From Mesorhizobium shangrilense (lineage in GTDB: Bacteria; Pseudomonadota; Alphaproteobacteria; Rhizobiales; Rhizobiaceae): a stretch of DNA of 64,000 nt. Both the position numbers and the translations under genes were made by a program. Below are positions 1 to 8,427 of the stretch, piece after piece. Under the pieces are notes generated by a model. That model did not search any database, was not told the DNA's origin, and saw nothing but the letters and a program-made list of their open reading frames with translations. Positions within the stretch are counted from its first letter, which is position 1; each line of letters begins with the position of its first letter. The stretch lies in NCBI RefSeq assembly GCF_028826155.1, contig NZ_JAQGPN010000003.1:62001-126000 (forward strand), given 5' to 3'.

Positions 1-700
1 TGATCGGCGCTGCAAGGGCCGGTCGCTTCTTCTGGAGCCTGGCGGCGGCCGATGCGATGGTCGCCGGATCGATGGCGACGGCGATGTCTCCGGTGCGCCG
101 GGTCGGTAGCGATCCGTCGAGGACGGCGCGCGCGGCGTCGAGTGCGGCCTGGCGCGGTTCGGCCTGCGAAAGCCGGTCCAGGATGCCGAGCGACTGCGCT
201 TCCTCCGCCGGAACCTGCCGGCCCGAGGAAATGATCTCGATGGCGGCCTCGAGCGGGATCAGGCGGGGCAGGCGCTGCGTGCCGCCTGCGCCCGGAAGCA
301 GGCCGAGCGTGACTTCGGGCAGGCCCACCCGCGCGCCGGCCAGGCCGACGCGTGCATGGGCGGCAAGCGCCACCTCCAGCCCGCCGCCGAAAGTGGGGCC
401 ATGCACCACGGCCACGACCGGCTTGGCGCAGGCCTCGATGCGATTGCAGACATCGGGCAGCTTGGGATCGACCGGAGGCTTGCCGAACTCCCTGATGTCA
501 GCGCCTGCCGAGAATGCGCGGCCTGTCCCGTAAAGGGCTACGACCTGCACCTGCGGGTCGCGCTCGAGTGTTTCCAGCGCCTGCGCCAATCCTTGCCGGA
601 CGGCCGCGCCCAGTGCGTTGACCGGCGGATTGTCGATGCGCACGAGGCCGATCGCGCCTTCCAGTTCGATCGAAACCACGGCTTGTGTCTGTTCAGTCAT
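1..700 (-). CDS. FadB/FadJ-type multifunctional beta-oxidation enzyme, N-terminal enoyl-CoA hydratase domain (partial)
   Basis: Read leftwards from ATG at 700, 233 codons stay open to the window edge, so the C-terminal part is outside. The visible part is a crotonase domain. The oxyanion-hole segment FSAGADIREFG is near residues 63-73, and the two catalytic glutamates of the family fall at Glu109 (FGGGLEV) and Glu129 (GLPEVTLG). The tail after about residue 190 resembles the linker of FadB/FadJ enzymes, which continue into 3-hydroxyacyl-CoA dehydrogenase, but that part is not visible. An AGGAGG box sits just upstream of the ATG. It follows the thiolase gene with a 26-bp gap, so the pair probably forms a beta-oxidation operon for hydration, oxidation and thiolysis of an acyl-CoA. 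A stand-alone enoyl-CoA hydratase is less likely. Confidence 0.85.
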   Translation of the reverse strand, partial: MTEQTQAVVSIELEGAIGLVRIDNPPVNALGAAVRQGLAQALETLERDPQVQVVALYGTGRAFSAGADIREFGKPPVDPKLPDVCNRIEACAKPVVAVVHGPTFGGGLEVALAAHARVGLAGARVGLPEVTLGLLPGAGGTQRLPRLIPLEAAIEIISSGRQVPAEEAQSLGILDRLSQAEPRQAALDAARAVLDGSLPTRRTGDIAVAIDPATIASAAARLQKKRPALAAPI

Positions 701-726
701 GATGTCCTCCTGTTTCGATCCGCCCG

Positions 727-1917
727 TCAGGCTACGCGCTCGATGACCATGGCGATGCCCTGGCCGACGCCGACGCACATCGACAGGCAGGCGTAGCGGC
801 CGCCGCTCTGCTCGAGCTGGCGCATTGCGGTCAGCACCAGGCGCGCCCCGGACGCGCCGAGCGGATGGCCGATGGCGATCGCGCCGCCGTTGGGGTTCAG
901 GCGGCTGTCGGCGGCGTCGAGGCCGAGCTGCTTGCAGCAGGCGAGCACCTGCGAGGCGAAGGCCTCGTTGATCTCGATCACGTCCATGTCCGCCAGCGTC
1001 AGGCCGGCGCGCTCCAGCGCCTTGGGCACGGCGAAGCCCGGCCCGATGCCCATGATGCGCGGCGGCACGCCGGCGACGGCGCCCGAGACGATGCGGGCGC
1101 GGGGCTTTGGTCCCAGCGTGCGCGATCCGATGAGGAGGGCCGCCGCGCCGTCATTGACGCCGGAGGCATTGGCCGCCGTCACCACGCCGCCCTCGAAGAT
1201 CGGCTTCAGCGTGGACATCTTCTCCAGCGTCGTGTCGGGCCGGGGATGTTCGTCCGCCGCGACCATATCCGTCGCGCCCTTGCGGCCGGCAAGCTCGATG
1301 GGCAGGATTTCGTCCTTGAAGAAGCCGGCGGCGCGGGCGCGCTCGTATTTCTGCTGGCTGGCGTGGGCGAAGGCGTCGGATTCGGCGCGGCCGATCTCAT
1401 AGTCCCGGGCCAGGTTGTCGGCGGTCTGCGGCATGGTGTAGTCGCCGAAGGCCTTGGCGAACGCCTTGTTCGGAAAACGCGTGCCGATGGTCGAATCGTA
1501 GATTTCCGGCTGGCGATGCCATGCCGCCGGCGACTTGGCCAGCACGAAGGGCGCGCGGCTCATGCTCTCCACGCCGCCGGCAAGATAGAGGTCCGCCTCG
1601 CCCACCGTTACCGAACGGGCAGCATCCAGCGCCGCCGCCATGCCGGAGCCGCACAGCCGGTTGACCGTCAGTCCGCCGGCTTCCTCGCGGACGCCGCCCA
1701 GCAGGCCGGCAAAGCGCGCGATGTTGCGGCTGTCCTCTCCCGACTGGCAGACATTGCCGAGCACCACATCCTCTATGCGCTCCACCGGCAGGGGAGAACG
1801 CGCCACCAGGGCGCGGATGACCTGCGCGGCCAGATCGTCCGGCCGAATGCCGGAGAGCGCACCGGCGTGGCGGCCGAACGGGCTGCGCAAACCGTCATAG
1901 ATGTATGCCTGGAGCAT
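727..1917 (-). CDS. Acetyl-CoA acetyltransferase / 3-ketoacyl-CoA thiolase family
   Basis: A 396-residue thiolase, the usual family length. Family landmarks are present: the nucleophilic cysteine in NRLCGSGMAAA (Cys89), the NEAFA segment, GHPLGASGAR with His351, and the second catalytic cysteine in CVGVGQG (Cys381). It should cleave a 3-ketoacyl-CoA with CoA in the cytosol. The first residues and general layout resemble 3-oxoadipyl-CoA thiolases (PcaF type), but specificity cannot be set from sequence. An upstream ATG at 1938 exists, but GGGAAGAGG lies just before the ATG at 1917, which I prefer. It is first in the operon with the FadB-like gene and divergent from an IclR regulator. Confidence 0.9.
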   Translation of the reverse strand: MLQAYIYDGLRSPFGRHAGALSGIRPDDLAAQVIRALVARSPLPVERIEDVVLGNVCQSGEDSRNIARFAGLLGGVREEAGGLTVNRLCGSGMAAALDAARSVTVGEADLYLAGGVESMSRAPFVLAKSPAAWHRQPEIYDSTIGTRFPNKAFAKAFGDYTMPQTADNLARDYEIGRAESDAFAHASQQKYERARAAGFFKDEILPIELAGRKGATDMVAADEHPRPDTTLEKMSTLKPIFEGGVVTAANASGVNDGAAALLIGSRTLGPKPRARIVSGAVAGVPPRIMGIGPGFAVPKALERAGLTLADMDVIEINEAFASQVLACCKQLGLDAADSRLNPNGGAIAIGHPLGASGARLVLTAMRQLEQSGGRYACLSMCVGVGQGIAMVIERVA

Positions 1918-2075
1918 GAGACCTCTTCCCTTCGTCAATGGCGCCCTTGGCGGACGAACTGCTGCTCGGCCCGACCGGCTTTCGCGCCGCGCGACGACAG
2001 GTCCGCGCAGCCTCCCGCAATGGATCGGGTCGATCCGATGTCGGGCTTCATTCCGAAATCAGGTAAAGCCGCGTC

Positions 2076-2095
2076 GTTTCGACAAAATGCGAAAC
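2076..2095. promoter_or_regulatory. Candidate IclR operator (hyphenated palindrome)
   Basis: GTTTCG-N8-CGAAAC is a perfect 6-bp inverted repeat in the gap between the divergent thiolase and IclR genes. IclR-family activators of aromatic and beta-ketoadipate genes (PcaR, PobR) bind sites of this general shape. That this regulator binds here is inferred. Confidence 0.4.
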
Positions 2096-2264
2096 TGGAT
2101 TTTGCACAGCGAACGGTATTGTATGGAAGCCGCCCCTTGTCAAGCAACCGCCTTCCGGGCGAGATGCGACGCGGCTCGGGGAATGCCGGCGGTTGCATCG
2201 CAATGTCCGGCCCGCTGCGAGTTGCAAGAAACGATGCTCGGCGCGAGGCGAGCGCAAGCGCTGG

Positions 2265-3065
2265 ATGCCGATGACGGACGATTTCTCCCAATTCGACGAT
2301 ATCGATGGCGGTGACCGCCAGTTCGTGACGGCGCTGGCCAGGGGCCTCGATATTCTCGCCTGTTTCGGCACGCAGGACCGCTTCCTCTCGAACCAGGAGA
2401 TTGCCCGGCGTACCGGTCTCGCGCGCCCTACCGTCTCGCGCCTCACCTATACACTGACCAAGTCGGGGTACCTGTTGCGCGACGAGGGCAACGGCGAATA
2501 CAGGCTCGCCGCGCAGGTGTTGCGGCTGGGCTTCGGCGTGCTTGCCGCCATGAGCGTCAGCGAGCGCTGCGCCGCCGAGATGGACCTGCTCAGCCGCGCC
2601 GCCAATCCCTACGTCACCGTGGCCCTTGCCGAGCGCAGCGGAGCCCGCGCGGTCTATCTGGCGGTGCGCCGGCAGCCGCAGGCGGTTTCGCTGTCGATCG
2701 AGGTGGGCGCGCGCCTGCCGCTGTTCTATTCGGCGATCGGCCGGGCCATTCTGGCCGGCATGGGCGAGCGCGAGCGCGAGGAGGCGGTGCGCGCGGGGGC
2801 GATCGAGTTTCCCGACGAGGAGGGCCGCATCAGGCAGTGCGTCGACGATGCGCTGCAGGACTTCGGACGCTTCGGCTATTGCACCAGCTTCGGCGGCTGG
2901 AAGCCGGAGATCAATTCCATCGCGGCCCCGCTGAAGTCCCTGGATGGAACGACCGTCTACGGGCTCAACGTGGGCGGCCCCGCATTCCTCGTCTCGGCGA
3001 AGGAACTGCATGAGGACTACGGCCCGCGCCTGCGCCAGACCGTCGAGCGGCTCGGCGGCAACTGA
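2265..3065 (+). CDS. IclR family transcriptional regulator (PcaR/PobR-like)
   Basis: About 266 residues. An N-terminal winged helix-turn-helix (SNQEIARRTGLARPTVSRL, about residues 39-57) is followed by the C-terminal IclR effector domain ending in a TVERLGG segment. The long reading frame begins at 2193, but two ATGs at 2265 and 2271 give the usual IclR N-terminus, so the start is uncertain by a few codons. It is transcribed divergently from the thiolase/FadB-like operon, the usual arrangement for a local regulator. The ligand is probably a carboxylic acid or acyl-CoA intermediate, by family analogy only. Confidence 0.85.
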   Translation: MPMTDDFSQFDDIDGGDRQFVTALARGLDILACFGTQDRFLSNQEIARRTGLARPTVSRLTYTLTKSGYLLRDEGNGEYRLAAQVLRLGFGVLAAMSVSERCAAEMDLLSRAANPYVTVALAERSGARAVYLAVRRQPQAVSLSIEVGARLPLFYSAIGRAILAGMGEREREEAVRAGAIEFPDEEGRIRQCVDDALQDFGRFGYCTSFGGWKPEINSIAAPLKSLDGTTVYGLNVGGPAFLVSAKELHEDYGPRLRQTVERLGGN

Positions 3066-3423
3066 GCCGCCTCGCGACCCGCAGGCGGCCGACGCGCCGG
3101 GCGTTGCGGCGGCATGGCGCAGAACCCTGCGCGCAACCTTGCCCGTTGACCCGGCCGGCCGCCGGTCCGCGTAGTGCGGAGCGCTGCAATCACCCATCAT
3201 CGAACCCCCGCGTCATTTGCTGGGAACCGGTCCGAACGGCGTGGCATGCCGTGAGGCCGCGATTGACTGCGAATTGCACGTCGCTATAGTGGTGTCAATA
3301 ATCAGAACGCTATTCTAAATAATAGAACACAACATGCGAGCGTGCCACCTGATCGGCGACGACAGCGTCGCCGGACGCGACGAAGGGTCTGCGCCTCGAC
3401 CTGATTGATGTGAGTGTCGCGGC
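3066..3423. other. Intergenic region upstream of the amidohydrolase
   Basis: No convincing gene. The left two thirds is GC-rich without clear structure. The last 130 bp is AT-richer and contains the tandem palindromic motif at 3292-3328, so this is probably the promoter region of the amidohydrolase/CobW unit. Confidence 0.5.
3292..3328. promoter_or_regulatory. Tandem palindromic operator, copy set 1 of 3
   Basis: ATTCTAAATAATAGAAC at 3312-3328 has arms TTCT/AGAA around an A/T core. A related sequence, GTGTCAATAATCAGAAC, lies at 3292-3308, so the AATAAT cores are 21 bp apart. The 3312 site matches the site at 6899-6915 in 14 of 17 positions. Binding by a local IclR protein is inferred. Confidence 0.5.
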
Positions 3424-5061
3424 ATGACCCAGACCACGATCTACAGCGCCCGGCGCATCCGCACGATGAACCCGTCCAATCCGGTTGCGAGCCACGTGGC
3501 TGTGCGATCGGGCCGGATCGTCGGCGTGGGCAGCCTGGATGAACTCAAGACCATCGGGCCCTTCGTCCTCGACGATCGTTTCGCCGACAAGGTCTTGATG
3601 CCGGGTTTCGTGGAAGCCCACTGCCATGTCAGCGAGGGCGCGTTCTGGCGCTATGTCTATTGCGGCTATTTTGACCGCCAGGACCCCGACGGAAAGGTCT
3701 GGGCGGGCCTGAAATCGCTCGATGCGGTCGTGGCCAGGCTGCGCGCACGTGCGGACGAGCCTGGCGACGCGTCCGGCCCGATCTTCGGCTGGTGCTTCGA
3801 TCCGCTCTATTTCGGCAGCGAGTGTTGCGTGCGCGCCGACCTGGACCGCGCTTCGGCGTCCCGCCCGGTGGGCATGCTGCACGCCAGCGGGCACATCATG
3901 AACGTGAACACCCCGGCGCTTCGGGCCGCCGGCCTCCTGCGCGAGGGAATTCGCCATGACGGCATACCGCTTGGCGCGGACGGCCTGCCGACGGGAGAGA
4001 TGAAGGGGCCGGAAGCGGTCGGACTGGTCAGTCCGCATGTCGGGTTCGACCGCAACGTGCTGTCGGCCGACGAGCAGGCCGTCCGCGCCTTTTCGCGCCA
4101 GTGCGTGCGCAACGGCGTGACCACCGCAACGGATCTCGCCGCGCCGCTCCCGCCCGAGGCGGTCGAGATGCTGCTGCGGGTGACCGGGCAGGCGGATTTT
4201 CCGACGCGCATCGTCGCCTTGCGGCGCTTTGGCGCCAGTACGCCTGCCGAACTGATCGAAACCGCCGTCGCGTTGCGCGGCCGCGCCACCGACCAGCTGC
4301 GCCTCGGCGCGGTCAAGATCCACGTGGACGGCTCCATCCAGGGCTTCTCGGCGCGGCTGCGTGAGCCGGGCTACCACAACGGCGCTCCCAACGGCCTGTG
4401 GTACACGACGCCGGAGCATCTTGAAGAGGCGCTGAGCCGCGCTCTCCAGCACGGCGTCCTGGTCCACCTTCACACCAATGGCGACGAGGCGACCGAGCTG
4501 GTGCTCGACAAGCTGGAACTGGCCCTTCGCAGGCATCCGAGCCCCGACCATCGGTTCACGCTCCAGCACTGCCAACTCGCCGACGCCGCCCAGTTTCGCC
4601 GCATGAAGCGGTTGGGCCTGTGCGTGAACCTGTTCGCCAATCATCTGTATTACTGGGGAGAGCAGCATTATTCGCAGACGGTCGGTCCCGAACGCGCGAG
4701 GAGGATGAATGCCTGTGCGACAGCGTTGCGGGAAGGCGTTCCCATGTCGATCCATTCGGATGCGCCGGTGACGCCGCTCGGGCCGCTCTTCACCGCCCAA
4801 TGCGCCATGCTTCGCGAAACGCCGACCGGTCGCGTGCTGGGCGAGCATGAGCGCATCGGCATGCAGGAGGCGCTGCATGCGATAACGCTGGGCGCCGCCT
4901 TCACCCTGAAGCTCGATGGGGAGATCGGCTCCATAGAGGCCGGCAAGAGAGCCGATTTCGCAGTGCTCGAACAGGACCCGATGGAACTGGCGGGCGAGCG
5001 GCCGGGCGATATAGCCGTGTGGGGAGTGGTGCAGGGAGGGCGCGTGTTCGCTGCCGATTGA
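3424..5061 (+). CDS. Metal-dependent amidohydrolase (YtcJ-like, Amidohydro_3 family)
   Basis: A 545-residue protein of the amidohydrolase superfamily. The first metal-binding motif is the H-x-H of VEAHCHVSEG, after an N-terminal beta-sandwich segment ending in LMPGFVEAH. Later landmarks are a central VKIHVDGSIQG, VLVHLHTNGD, and the terminal Asp segment MSIHSDAPVTP, followed by EIGSIEAGKRADFAVL. The family hydrolyses C-N or C-O bonds in small exocyclic or cyclic substrates, and the substrate here is unknown. No signal peptide is seen, so it is probably cytosolic. The CobW-type GTPase 43 bp downstream may supply its metal. The tandem motif at 3292-3328 lies about 95 bp upstream of the start. 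Confidence 0.85.
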   Translation: MTQTTIYSARRIRTMNPSNPVASHVAVRSGRIVGVGSLDELKTIGPFVLDDRFADKVLMPGFVEAHCHVSEGAFWRYVYCGYFDRQDPDGKVWAGLKSLDAVVARLRARADEPGDASGPIFGWCFDPLYFGSECCVRADLDRASASRPVGMLHASGHIMNVNTPALRAAGLLREGIRHDGIPLGADGLPTGEMKGPEAVGLVSPHVGFDRNVLSADEQAVRAFSRQCVRNGVTTATDLAAPLPPEAVEMLLRVTGQADFPTRIVALRRFGASTPAELIETAVALRGRATDQLRLGAVKIHVDGSIQGFSARLREPGYHNGAPNGLWYTTPEHLEEALSRALQHGVLVHLHTNGDEATELVLDKLELALRRHPSPDHRFTLQHCQLADAAQFRRMKRLGLCVNLFANHLYYWGEQHYSQTVGPERARRMNACATALREGVPMSIHSDAPVTPLGPLFTAQCAMLRETPTGRVLGEHERIGMQEALHAITLGAAFTLKLDGEIGSIEAGKRADFAVLEQDPMELAGERPGDIAVWGVVQGGRVFAAD

Positions 5062-5119
5062 GGGTCTGCGCGCCGCGCCCCCGTCAGCCGCAACATCGCT
5101 CCGGATGAAAGGCTTCGCC

Positions 5120-6059
5120 ATGTCGACCCTGCCAGTCATTGTCATCGGCGGCTATCTTGGCGCCGGCAAGACGACGCTCGTCAACCGGCTGCTGCGCAAT
5201 GCGGGCGGGCGGCGGATCGCGGTGCTGGTCAACGAATTCGGCGAACTGCCGATCGATGCCGATCTGATCGAGGGCGAGAAGGACGGCGTCATCGGCATAG
5301 CCGGCGGCTGTGTCTGCTGTTCCTACGGCTCCGACCTGGTCGAGGGGCTGCAGGCATTGAGGCGGGGGTTCGAGCCGGACATTCTCCTGATCGAGGCAAG
5401 CGGCGTCGGCCTGCCGTCATCCATAGCACAAACCGTCGAGCTGGTCCCGGGGTACGCCGTGCGCGGCGTCGTCGTGCTGCTGGATGCCGAACGCATTCTG
5501 GGCCAGGCCGCCGACCCCTACCTGGCCGATACGGTCCGACCAGGCGCGGGCGGCAGACCTTTTGCTGCTCAACAAGTCTGATCTGGCTGCCGACGATACG
5601 CTGGACTGGGTCCGCCTCTGGGCGTCGGACCATTGCCCCGGCGTTCCGGTCGTCGCGACCACGGAAACGGACGTTCCGGCGGCGCTCCTCCTGGATCGCA
5701 GCGCATCGGCGGACAAATGGCGGGAGGCAGGCGCTCATGGCAGGCATGTCCACCATTTCAGCCAGGTTTTCCGGCTGGCCTTTCCCGTCGAGCCGGAGAC
5801 GCTCGCGCGCGAACTGGCAAGGCCGGAGCTGCAACTGGTGCGGGCCAAGGGCATCGTCACGGCCGCGTCGGGGCAGCGCTGCGTCATTCAGGTGACCGGG
5901 CGACGCTGGCAGATATCTTCAGCCACGAATGCGCCGCGTGTGCCCGACGGGCTGGTCTGCATTCGCCTCAACAATGCGCCGGATGCCGACGAGATCGAGC
6001 GCCGCATCCATTTCTCGCGAACCCCGGTCGGCAAAGCCGGGCCTCAGGGGCCCCGGTAG
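5120..6059 (+). pseudogene. CobW/P47K family GTP-binding metallochaperone, frameshifted
   Basis: The N-terminal half carries the P-loop GGYLGAGKTTLVN, the CxCC metal motif GGCVCCS and the Walker B-like ILLIEASG. Near 5540 the frame changes. The continuation (ARAADLLLLNKSDLA, containing the NKxD guanine motif, then the CobW C-terminal domain) is in another frame. Removing one C near 5538-5541, or adding two bases, restores a single protein of about 312 residues. It is either a pseudogene, a sequencing error or a real frameshift. An ATG at 5105 is possible, but GAAAGG before 5120 and family alignment favour 5120. Family members insert zinc or cobalt into partner enzymes, and the adjacent amidohydrolase is the obvious client. 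The 3' end overlaps that of the convergent IclR gene by 16 bp. Confidence 0.8.
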
Positions 6060-6796
6060 CCGATATTGCCGGATATTTCGCGGCCGGCGCGAATCACCAT
6101 TTCCGCCAGCGCCTCGCAGCGGCCTTCCTGGTCGAAATGATACTCCGGGCCGGAAACGCCGATCGCCGCGATGACGTCTGAAGAAGAGCCGCGAATCGCC
6201 GTGGCGATGCCCCAGACATTGTCGCGCCACTCGCCGCGATTGAGGGTGTAGCCGCGCTCGCGCGAGATCGCCAGTTCGCGCCGCAGCTCGTCCGGGTCGA
6301 CGATGGTGTTCTTCGAATATCGCTGGAGGTTGGCGAGGATCGGCTTGAGCTCGTCTTCCGGGAGATGGCAGAGCATCGCCTTGCCCGTCGCCACGCAATA
6401 GGCCGGCGCCCGGCCGCCTATGCGCGTGTAGGCGCCGATCGCGGCCGGACTGTCGATCTTGTCGACATAGATGACCTCGTCGTTCTCAAGGACGGACAGG
6501 TGAACCGACTCACGCGCCTCGTTCGCCAGCCGGCGCAGCACGTCGGACGCGTGCGACCGGATATCCATGCGCCCGACGATGGCGGAACCGAGTTCCCAGA
6601 GCTTCAGGCTCGGACCATATTCCCGCGACTTCGGATCCTGGCGCAGGTAGCCGGCATGCTCGAGGGTCTTGAGCACGCGGTGCGCGTTGCTCTTGGTGAG
6701 GTTCAGCTCCGCGGCGATGTCGGTGATGCGAACGCCGCCCTCGCATCCTGCGACGTGCTCCAGCACGTGCAGCCCCTTCAGCAAAGTCTTGTCCAT
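6044..6796 (-). CDS. IclR family transcriptional regulator
   Basis: 250 residues. It has an N-terminal winged helix-turn-helix (ITDIAAELNLTKSNAHRVL, about residues 24-42) and a full IclR ligand-binding domain with GRAPAYCVATGKAML and a C-terminal IGVSGPEYHF segment. It is divergent from the aminotransferase operon across a 191-bp gap that holds the palindromic motif at 6879-6915. It is the best candidate regulator of that operon, and by shared motif of the amidohydrolase and deacetylase units. Its last codons overlap the 3' end of the CobW-like gene. Confidence 0.9.
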   Translation of the reverse strand: MDKTLLKGLHVLEHVAGCEGGVRITDIAAELNLTKSNAHRVLKTLEHAGYLRQDPKSREYGPSLKLWELGSAIVGRMDIRSHASDVLRRLANEARESVHLSVLENDEVIYVDKIDSPAAIGAYTRIGGRAPAYCVATGKAMLCHLPEDELKPILANLQRYSKNTIVDPDELRRELAISRERGYTLNRGEWRDNVWGIATAIRGSSSDVIAAIGVSGPEYHFDQEGRCEALAEMVIRAGREISGNIGYRGP

Positions 6797-6878
6797 CCCA
6801 AGTTCTCCCCGGTGTTGCTAGCGCGGATCGTCAGATTCGCAAAGTGAGACTTGACATCAGGCCCGCCCAATGGTCATC

Positions 6879-6915
6879 GTATCAATATTCAGTATCAAGT
6901 TCTGAATATTAGAAC
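6879..6915. promoter_or_regulatory. Tandem palindromic operator, copy set 2 of 3
   Basis: GTTCTGAATATTAGAAC at 6899-6915 has perfect 5-bp arms GTTCT/AGAAC. A second AATATT core lies 21 bp upstream at 6884-6889. The pair also forms the inverted repeat AATATTCAG-N9-CTGAATATT at 6884-6910. It sits between the divergent IclR gene and the aminotransferase gene, 73 bp before the latter's start. Confidence 0.6.
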
Positions 6916-6987
6916 TACCCCTTATCGAGCCCGAAAGAAAGAGAAATCTTCCCCTTCGGACATTCCCCCAAAGGGCTTCGAGGAACC

Positions 6988-8364
6988 ATGATGACCGCGC
7001 GCAGCAATTCCAATTCCGTCAATGACATCGCAAGCCTCATCCATCCGTATACGAACCTCGCGCGCCATGCCGAGGCCGGCCCGGTGATCATGACGCGCGG
7101 CGACGGGGTGTTCGTCGAGGACGATCAGGGCCGTCGGTATCTGGAGGGTATGTCGGGCCTTTGGTCGACCTCTCTCGGCTTCAGCGAGCGTCGCCTGATC
7201 GATGCCGCGATGCGCCAGTTCGAGAAGCTTCCCTTCTACCATCTGTTCAATCATCGCTCGGTGGAGCCGACGATCGAGCTGGCCGAACGGCTGCTCGCCA
7301 TCGCGCCCAAGGGCCTGGGCAAGGTGCTGTTCGCCAATTCCGGCTCCGAGGCGAACGATCAGGCGGTCAAGCTGGTCTGGTACTACAACAATGCGCTCGG
7401 CCGGCCGCAGAAGAAGAAGATCATCTCGCGCTGGCGCGGCTATCATGGCGTGACCATCGCATCAGGCAGCCTCACCGGGCTGCCCGGCAACCATGCCGAT
7501 TTCGATCTGCCGATCGCCAACATCCTGCACACCGATGCCCCGAGCCATTTCCATAACGCGCTGCCCGGCGAGAGCGTCACGGAATTCGCCGCTCGGCTGG
7601 TGGACAATCTCGAACAGCTCATCCTGAAGGAAGGTCCGGAGACGGTCGCCGCCTTCATCGCCGAGCCGGTCTGCGGATCGGGCGGGGTGATCGTGCCGCC
7701 GGAGGGCTATTTCGAGGGCGTCCAGAAGGTTCTCAAGAAATACGACATCCTGTTCATCGCCGACGAGGTGATCTGCGGATTCGGCCGCACCGGCAACATG
7801 TTCGGCTGCGAGACCTACGACCTCAAGCCCGACATCATGACTGTCGCCAAGGCGCTGTCGTCGTCCTACCTGCCGATCTCGGCGACGCTCGTCAGCGACG
7901 ACATCCATGCCGCCATGATCGAGCAGAGCCGCAAGCTTGGCGGGTTCGTGCACGGCGTCACCTACTCGGGCCATCCGGTCTGCGCGGCCGTCGCGGTCGA
8001 GACCCTCAAGATCTATGAGGAACGCGACATCGTCGGCCACGTCCGTGAGGTGTCGAAGCACTTCCAGCAGCGCCTCAGGGCGATGGCGGAGCGGCCCCAT
8101 GTCGGTGAGGCGCGGGGCGTCGGGCTGATCGGCGCGCTCGAGCTGGTCAGCGACAAGAAGACCAGGACCCCGTTCGATCCGAACCTGGCGATCGGCGCCG
8201 GCCTCCAGGCCAGGGCCATGGACAACGGCGTGATCGTGCGGGCGCTGCGCGAATGCGTGGCCATCTGCCCGCCCCTCATCATCGACGAGGCCCAGATCGA
8301 CCTGCTGTTCGACGGCGTCGAAAAGGCGTTCGACGAGTTCGAGCGGACCATGCAGGCGGCGTGA
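6988..8364 (+). CDS. Class-III PLP-dependent aminotransferase (omega-amine/amino acid:pyruvate type)
   Basis: 458 residues, full length for class III. It has NSGSEANDQAVKL for phosphate binding, WRGYHGVTIASGSLTG, the Asp of FIADEVICGFGRTG that contacts the PLP pyridine nitrogen, and TVAKALSSSYLPISA with the Schiff-base lysine. The overall layout resembles putrescine-, beta-alanine- or taurine-pyruvate aminotransferases, which turn a terminal amine into an aldehyde. An aldehyde dehydrogenase gene follows after 63 bp, which fits that chemistry. It is the first gene of the unit behind the operator at 6879-6915. Specificity cannot be read from sequence. Confidence 0.9.
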   Translation: MMTARSNSNSVNDIASLIHPYTNLARHAEAGPVIMTRGDGVFVEDDQGRRYLEGMSGLWSTSLGFSERRLIDAAMRQFEKLPFYHLFNHRSVEPTIELAERLLAIAPKGLGKVLFANSGSEANDQAVKLVWYYNNALGRPQKKKIISRWRGYHGVTIASGSLTGLPGNHADFDLPIANILHTDAPSHFHNALPGESVTEFAARLVDNLEQLILKEGPETVAAFIAEPVCGSGGVIVPPEGYFEGVQKVLKKYDILFIADEVICGFGRTGNMFGCETYDLKPDIMTVAKALSSSYLPISATLVSDDIHAAMIEQSRKLGGFVHGVTYSGHPVCAAVAVETLKIYEERDIVGHVREVSKHFQQRLRAMAERPHVGEARGVGLIGALELVSDKKTRTPFDPNLAIGAGLQARAMDNGVIVRALRECVAICPPLIIDEAQIDLLFDGVEKAFDEFERTMQAA

Positions 8365-8427
8365 CGCCGTCCGCGACACCCCCACCGCGGAAAGCGCCGA
8401 TAACCCCGAAGCCGAAGGAACGACCGA

